Assembly (NCBI RefSeq): GCF_017168335.1
Contig: NZ_JABFAU010000004.1
Span: 222,813 to 286,812 of the forward strand
Origin: Rhodococcus sp. KRD162
Lineage (GTDB): Bacteria > Actinomycetota > Actinomycetes > Mycobacteriales > Mycobacteriaceae
Reading direction: 5' to 3'
Length of the DNA: 64,000 nt
The notes under the pieces were generated by a model. That model was not told the origin of the DNA. It was given only the letters and a program-made list of their open reading frames with translations, and searched no databases. A program made the translations under genes and the position numbers. Positions 61,672 through 64,000 of this stretch are shown here, in pieces (the first letter of the stretch is position 1; each line of letters starts with the position of its first letter).

Positions 61672-62367
61672 GTGGCCGAGACATCACGCGCAACCCTGGC
61701 AAAAGAGCCCCACGAGGTGGCGTCGATGTTCGACGGCGTCGCCCGTCGATACGACATCACCAATACCGTGCTCTCGTTCGGTCAGGACCGCAGCTGGCGC
61801 AAGCTCACTCGCCGTGCCCTCGACCTGAAGCCGGGTGAACGGGTACTCGACCTCGCCGCCGGAACCGGGGTATCCACCGTCGAACTCGGCCGCAGCGGAG
61901 CTTGGTGCGTGGCCACCGATTTCTCCAAGGGCATGCTGCAGGCCGGTTTGCAGCGAGGAGTGCCGATGGTCGCAGGGGACGCGATGGCGCTGCCCTATGC
62001 CGACGCCAGCTTCGATGCCGCCACCATCTCTTTCGGCCTTCGCAATGTCTCGGATTTCGACGCCGGCCTGCGAGAGATCGCCCGTGTCACCAAACCTGGT
62101 GGACGCCTTGTGGTGTCGGAATTCTCCACTCCGGTGTTCGGCCCGTTCCGCACCGTGTACATGGAATACCTGATGAAGACGCTGCCCAAAGTTGCTCGCG
62201 CTGTGAGCAGTAACCCCGATGCCTACGTCTACCTGGCCGAGTCCATCCGCGCCTGGCCCGATCAGGAGCAGCTGGCCAGGCGCATCGCCGATGCCGGCTG
62301 GGCCGACGTGCAGTGGCGCAACCTCACCGGTGGAATCGTGGCGCTGCACAAGGCAACTCGACCGTAG
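61672..62367 (+). CDS. menG: demethylmenaquinone methyltransferase (MenG/UbiE)
   Basis: The last methylation of menaquinone. The 231-aa UbiE-family enzyme has [31 protein letters not shown], the SAM motif [55 protein letters not shown] and [28 protein letters not shown] 61672 starts the standard N-terminus ([20 protein letters not shown]). It lies directly behind mgtA on the same transcript and converges on a small gene 13 bases beyond its stop. Confidence 0.95.
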   Translation: MAETSRATLAKEPHEVASMFDGVARRYDITNTVLSFGQDRSWRKLTRRALDLKPGERVLDLAAGTGVSTVELGRSGAWCVATDFSKGMLQAGLQRGVPMVAGDAMALPYADASFDAATISFGLRNVSDFDAGLREIARVTKPGGRLVVSEFSTPVFGPFRTVYMEYLMKTLPKVARAVSSNPDAYVYLAESIRAWPDQEQLARRIADAGWADVQWRNLTGGIVALHKATRP

Positions 62368-62380
62368 CGCTGCCGCTCGG

Positions 62381-62848
62381 TTACGGTTTCTCTGTGTTCG
62401 ACACGACCAACTGCAGTGCGGGAGGTATAGCTTTACCGGGTCCGGCAGGAGAGCCTCGGAGCACCTGAAGTTCGATCATGCGGACGTCGTCGGTCCACAG
62501 TTCCGATGCGCCCTCGCGGGTGTAGTTGGCCCCTTCGAGTTCCTTCCGGTGTTCGACGAAGTACCGGATCGAATCAGCCAGGGCGATCGCCGTCGAGTCC
62601 CGATCCGTGTTGACCATCAGGCCGACGGAGAACTCATGGCCGGCCAGCCCCGAATACACCCGCCACATGTAGTCGGACGGCGGGTACTGCCATTTGGTGT
62701 CGAGACAGCTTCCGTCACCGTCGATCGGCTCCGGTATCCAGCCGAGGCGTTCCAACTCGGCGGTCGCCTCGTCCATTCGATCGACGAACGCGTACCTCAG
62801 AGCAAGGTCGACGACGGCCACTGCAGCATCGGTGTTCACGGGCGACAT
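62381..62848 (-). CDS. hypothetical 155-aa protein between menG and menJ
   Basis: No family is recognised. The 155-aa sequence is globular and mixed: AVVDLALRYAFVDRMDEATAELERLGWIPEPIDGDGSCLDTKWQYPPSDYMWRVYSGLAGHEFSVGLMVNTDRDSTAIALADSIRYFVEHRKELEGANYTREG … a possible small-ligand or single-domain cytosolic protein without membrane or signal segments. It starts 3 bases after the menJ stop, so it is likely co-translated with menJ. Its stop lies 13 bases from the convergent menG. It may be an accessory to menJ, but that is inference from position only. Confidence 0.65.
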   Translation of the reverse strand: MSPVNTDAAVAVVDLALRYAFVDRMDEATAELERLGWIPEPIDGDGSCLDTKWQYPPSDYMWRVYSGLAGHEFSVGLMVNTDRDSTAIALADSIRYFVEHRKELEGANYTREGASELWTDDVRMIELQVLRGSPAGPGKAIPPALQLVVSNTEKP

Positions 62849-62851
62849 TCT

Positions 62852-64000
62852 TCACGTGAACGGCGGCCGGGAATCGATTTTCAACGATCCGCTTCCCGAT
62901 GCTCGCCAGGTTCGTGCGACGAGGTCACTGTCGGCCTCGGTGATCAGGTTGCCCATGCAGCGGACGGCGACTTTCATCAGTGCCCGTGATCGCATGCCCA
63001 CCGGTCCTGCTGCGGGCAGGAACTTCGGCACGGTGAGCAGTCCGGCGAGGCGTCGAGCGATGGAGAAGGCCTGTCCGTAGTGCTCGCGCAGCAGGGTCGG
63101 CCAGACGTCGGTGAGATCGGGGTGATCGAGCAGGTCGACGACCATCCGGCCGCCCTCGAGTCCGTAGTCGATGCCTTCCCCGTTGAGTGGGTTCACACAC
63201 GCTGCGGCGTCGCCGATGATGGCCCAGTTGGTGCCTGCCACTCCGGAGACCGCGCCGCCCATCGGCAGTAGCGCCGACGCCACCGAACGCAGCTCGCCGG
63301 TCAGATTCCATTCCGAACGTCGCTGCTGGGTGTAGAGATCGAGCAGTGGGCGCAGGGCGCCGGGCGCGGGCCTCTTGGCGGTGGCCAGCGTGCCGACGCC
63401 GATGTTGATGTTTCCGTCGCCCAGCGGAAAGACCCAGCCGTAGCCGGGCTGCAGAGTGCCCGCGCCATCACGCAATTCGAGGTGTGAGCTGATCCATTCG
63501 TCTTTGCTGCGTCCCGATGTGATGTATGCGCGGGCCGCGACGCCGAATGCGGTGTCCCGATGCCACTGCCGACCGAGTTGTTTGCCCAGGGTCGATCGGA
63601 CACCGTCGGCGACGATCAAGGTGCGGCAGGAGATCTCGTGTGAGCCGGTAGCGGTCTGCAGGGTCACCGAGCGAACACTGTTGCCGTCACGTTCGACGGC
63701 AACTGCCTTTGCTCCCTCGGCCATGATTGCTCCGGATTCGACGGCGACCCGCCTGATGCGGTCGTCCAATTCGGTTCGCGGAACCGCACTTCCGACGGTC
63801 GGCAAGGACTTGCTCGGCCATTCGAGTTCGAGCTCCTGCCCGAATCCACTGAGCCGCAACCCGCGATTACGTGCTGCGCCACGCACCCATTCGCCCAGGC
63901 CGAGCTGGTCCAACTCGGCGACGGCGCGAGGGGTCAACCCGTCGCCGCAGGTCTTGTCACGGGGAAAGACTGCTGCGTCGGCCAGGACGACGTCGCGCCC
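62852..64000 (-). CDS. menJ: menaquinone reductase, geranylgeranyl reductase family (MenJ), 5' end cut off
   Basis: A flavoprotein oxidoreductase that saturates the beta-isoprene unit of menaquinone in mycobacteria (Rv0561c type). The 3' part covers 382 residues; the true start lies beyond the right edge. The visible part reads DVVLADAAVFPRDKTCGDGLTPRAVAELD, the FAD-binding LIVADGVRSTLGKQL, GYGWVFPLGDGNINIGVGTL and GTNWAIIGDAAACVNPLNGEGIDYGLEGGRM. Its identity rests on these hallmarks and on the menG neighbour. It closes the men region, preceded on its strand by the hypothetical gene it co-translates. Confidence 0.93.
   Translation of the reverse strand, partial: GRDVVLADAAVFPRDKTCGDGLTPRAVAELDQLGLGEWVRGAARNRGLRLSGFGQELELEWPSKSLPTVGSAVPRTELDDRIRRVAVESGAIMAEGAKAVAVERDGNSVRSVTLQTATGSHEISCRTLIVADGVRSTLGKQLGRQWHRDTAFGVAARAYITSGRSKDEWISSHLELRDGAGTLQPGYGWVFPLGDGNINIGVGTLATAKRPAPGALRPLLDLYTQQRRSEWNLTGELRSVASALLPMGGAVSGVAGTNWAIIGDAAACVNPLNGEGIDYGLEGGRMVVDLLDHPDLTDVWPTLLREHYGQAFSIARRLAGLLTVPKFLPAAGPVGMRSRALMKVAVRCMGNLITEADSDLVARTWRASGSGSLKIDSRPPFT

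Noticed and set aside
59972..61702. 576-codon minus-strand open frame antisense to the glutaredoxin-like gene and mgtA
   Set aside because: Both plus-strand genes show family motifs; the antisense frame does not.

Overview
The window is high-GC, densely packed actinobacterial chromosome. Its gene content and order point to the order Mycobacteriales, most probably Rhodococcus or a close relative. Evidence: the hem–ccs–men gene order follows the Mycobacterium tuberculosis Rv0510–Rv0561c region as I know it, GTG starts are common, and it carries BldC, a DUF222/HNH (13E12-type) protein, DUF3349 proteins, MgtA and MenJ. I see no rRNA, tRNA, CRISPR array, insertion sequence or prophage. The species cannot be fixed from the window alone.

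Layout. 1-5.3 kb: heme genes hemC (3' end), hemD and hemB, then small membrane proteins. 5.3-10.1 kb: copper sensor and chaperone (csoR, copZ), a secreted sugar-dehydrogenase-like lipoprotein, a cyclase-family hydrolase and an acyl-CoA oxidase-like enzyme. 10.1-14.7 kb: a beta-lactamase-like lipoprotein, then bioA-bioF-bioD with a BioQ-type palindrome at the bioA/bioF junction. 14.7-22.0 kb: hemL and a tightly coupled cytochrome c maturation set (phosphatase, TlpA-like thioredoxin, CcdA, ResB, CcsB). 22.0-24.4 kb: a 33-bp tandem repeat and an orphan MinD/ParA-like ATPase with a hexapeptide-repeat tail. 24.5-33.7 kb: bldC, a Cds1-like PLP enzyme, pepN, a DUF222/HNH protein, a MarR/FAD-oxidoreductase divergon and a small HTH plus Clp_N module. 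33.7-45.7 kb: menA, an Hsp70-like membrane protein, a large SARP/AfsR-like regulator facing a Drr-type ABC exporter, a PIG-L deacetylase, menE, two DUF3349 paralogues and a phosphate transporter. 45.9-50.4 kb: an uncharacterised protein, an EAL phosphodiesterase, a VOC protein, a second array of the dispersed repeat (32-bp period) and a GGDEF cyclase. 50.4-64 kb: menB, a PaaI-type thioesterase coupled to menC, menD, mgtA, menG and menJ (cut by the window end), with several small membrane or lipid-binding proteins between them.

How it works together. The window is dominated by respiratory cofactor supply: heme (hemC/D/B/L), covalent heme attachment to cytochromes (ccdA/resB/ccsB) and menaquinone (menA/B/C/D/E/G/J). 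Isochorismate synthase (menF), SHCHC synthase (menH) and biotin synthase (bioB) are not seen here. Regulatory layers readable from sequence are a CsoR operator, a BioQ-like box, a MarR-type inverted repeat and a TTGACA promoter merged with a palindrome in front of an apparently leaderless HTH gene.

The least explained features are the dispersed tandem repeat family (two arrays, same 25-bp core, different spacers), the beta-lactamase-like lipoprotein that lacks the SxxK lysine, the thioesterase coupled to menC, and the orphan ATPase.
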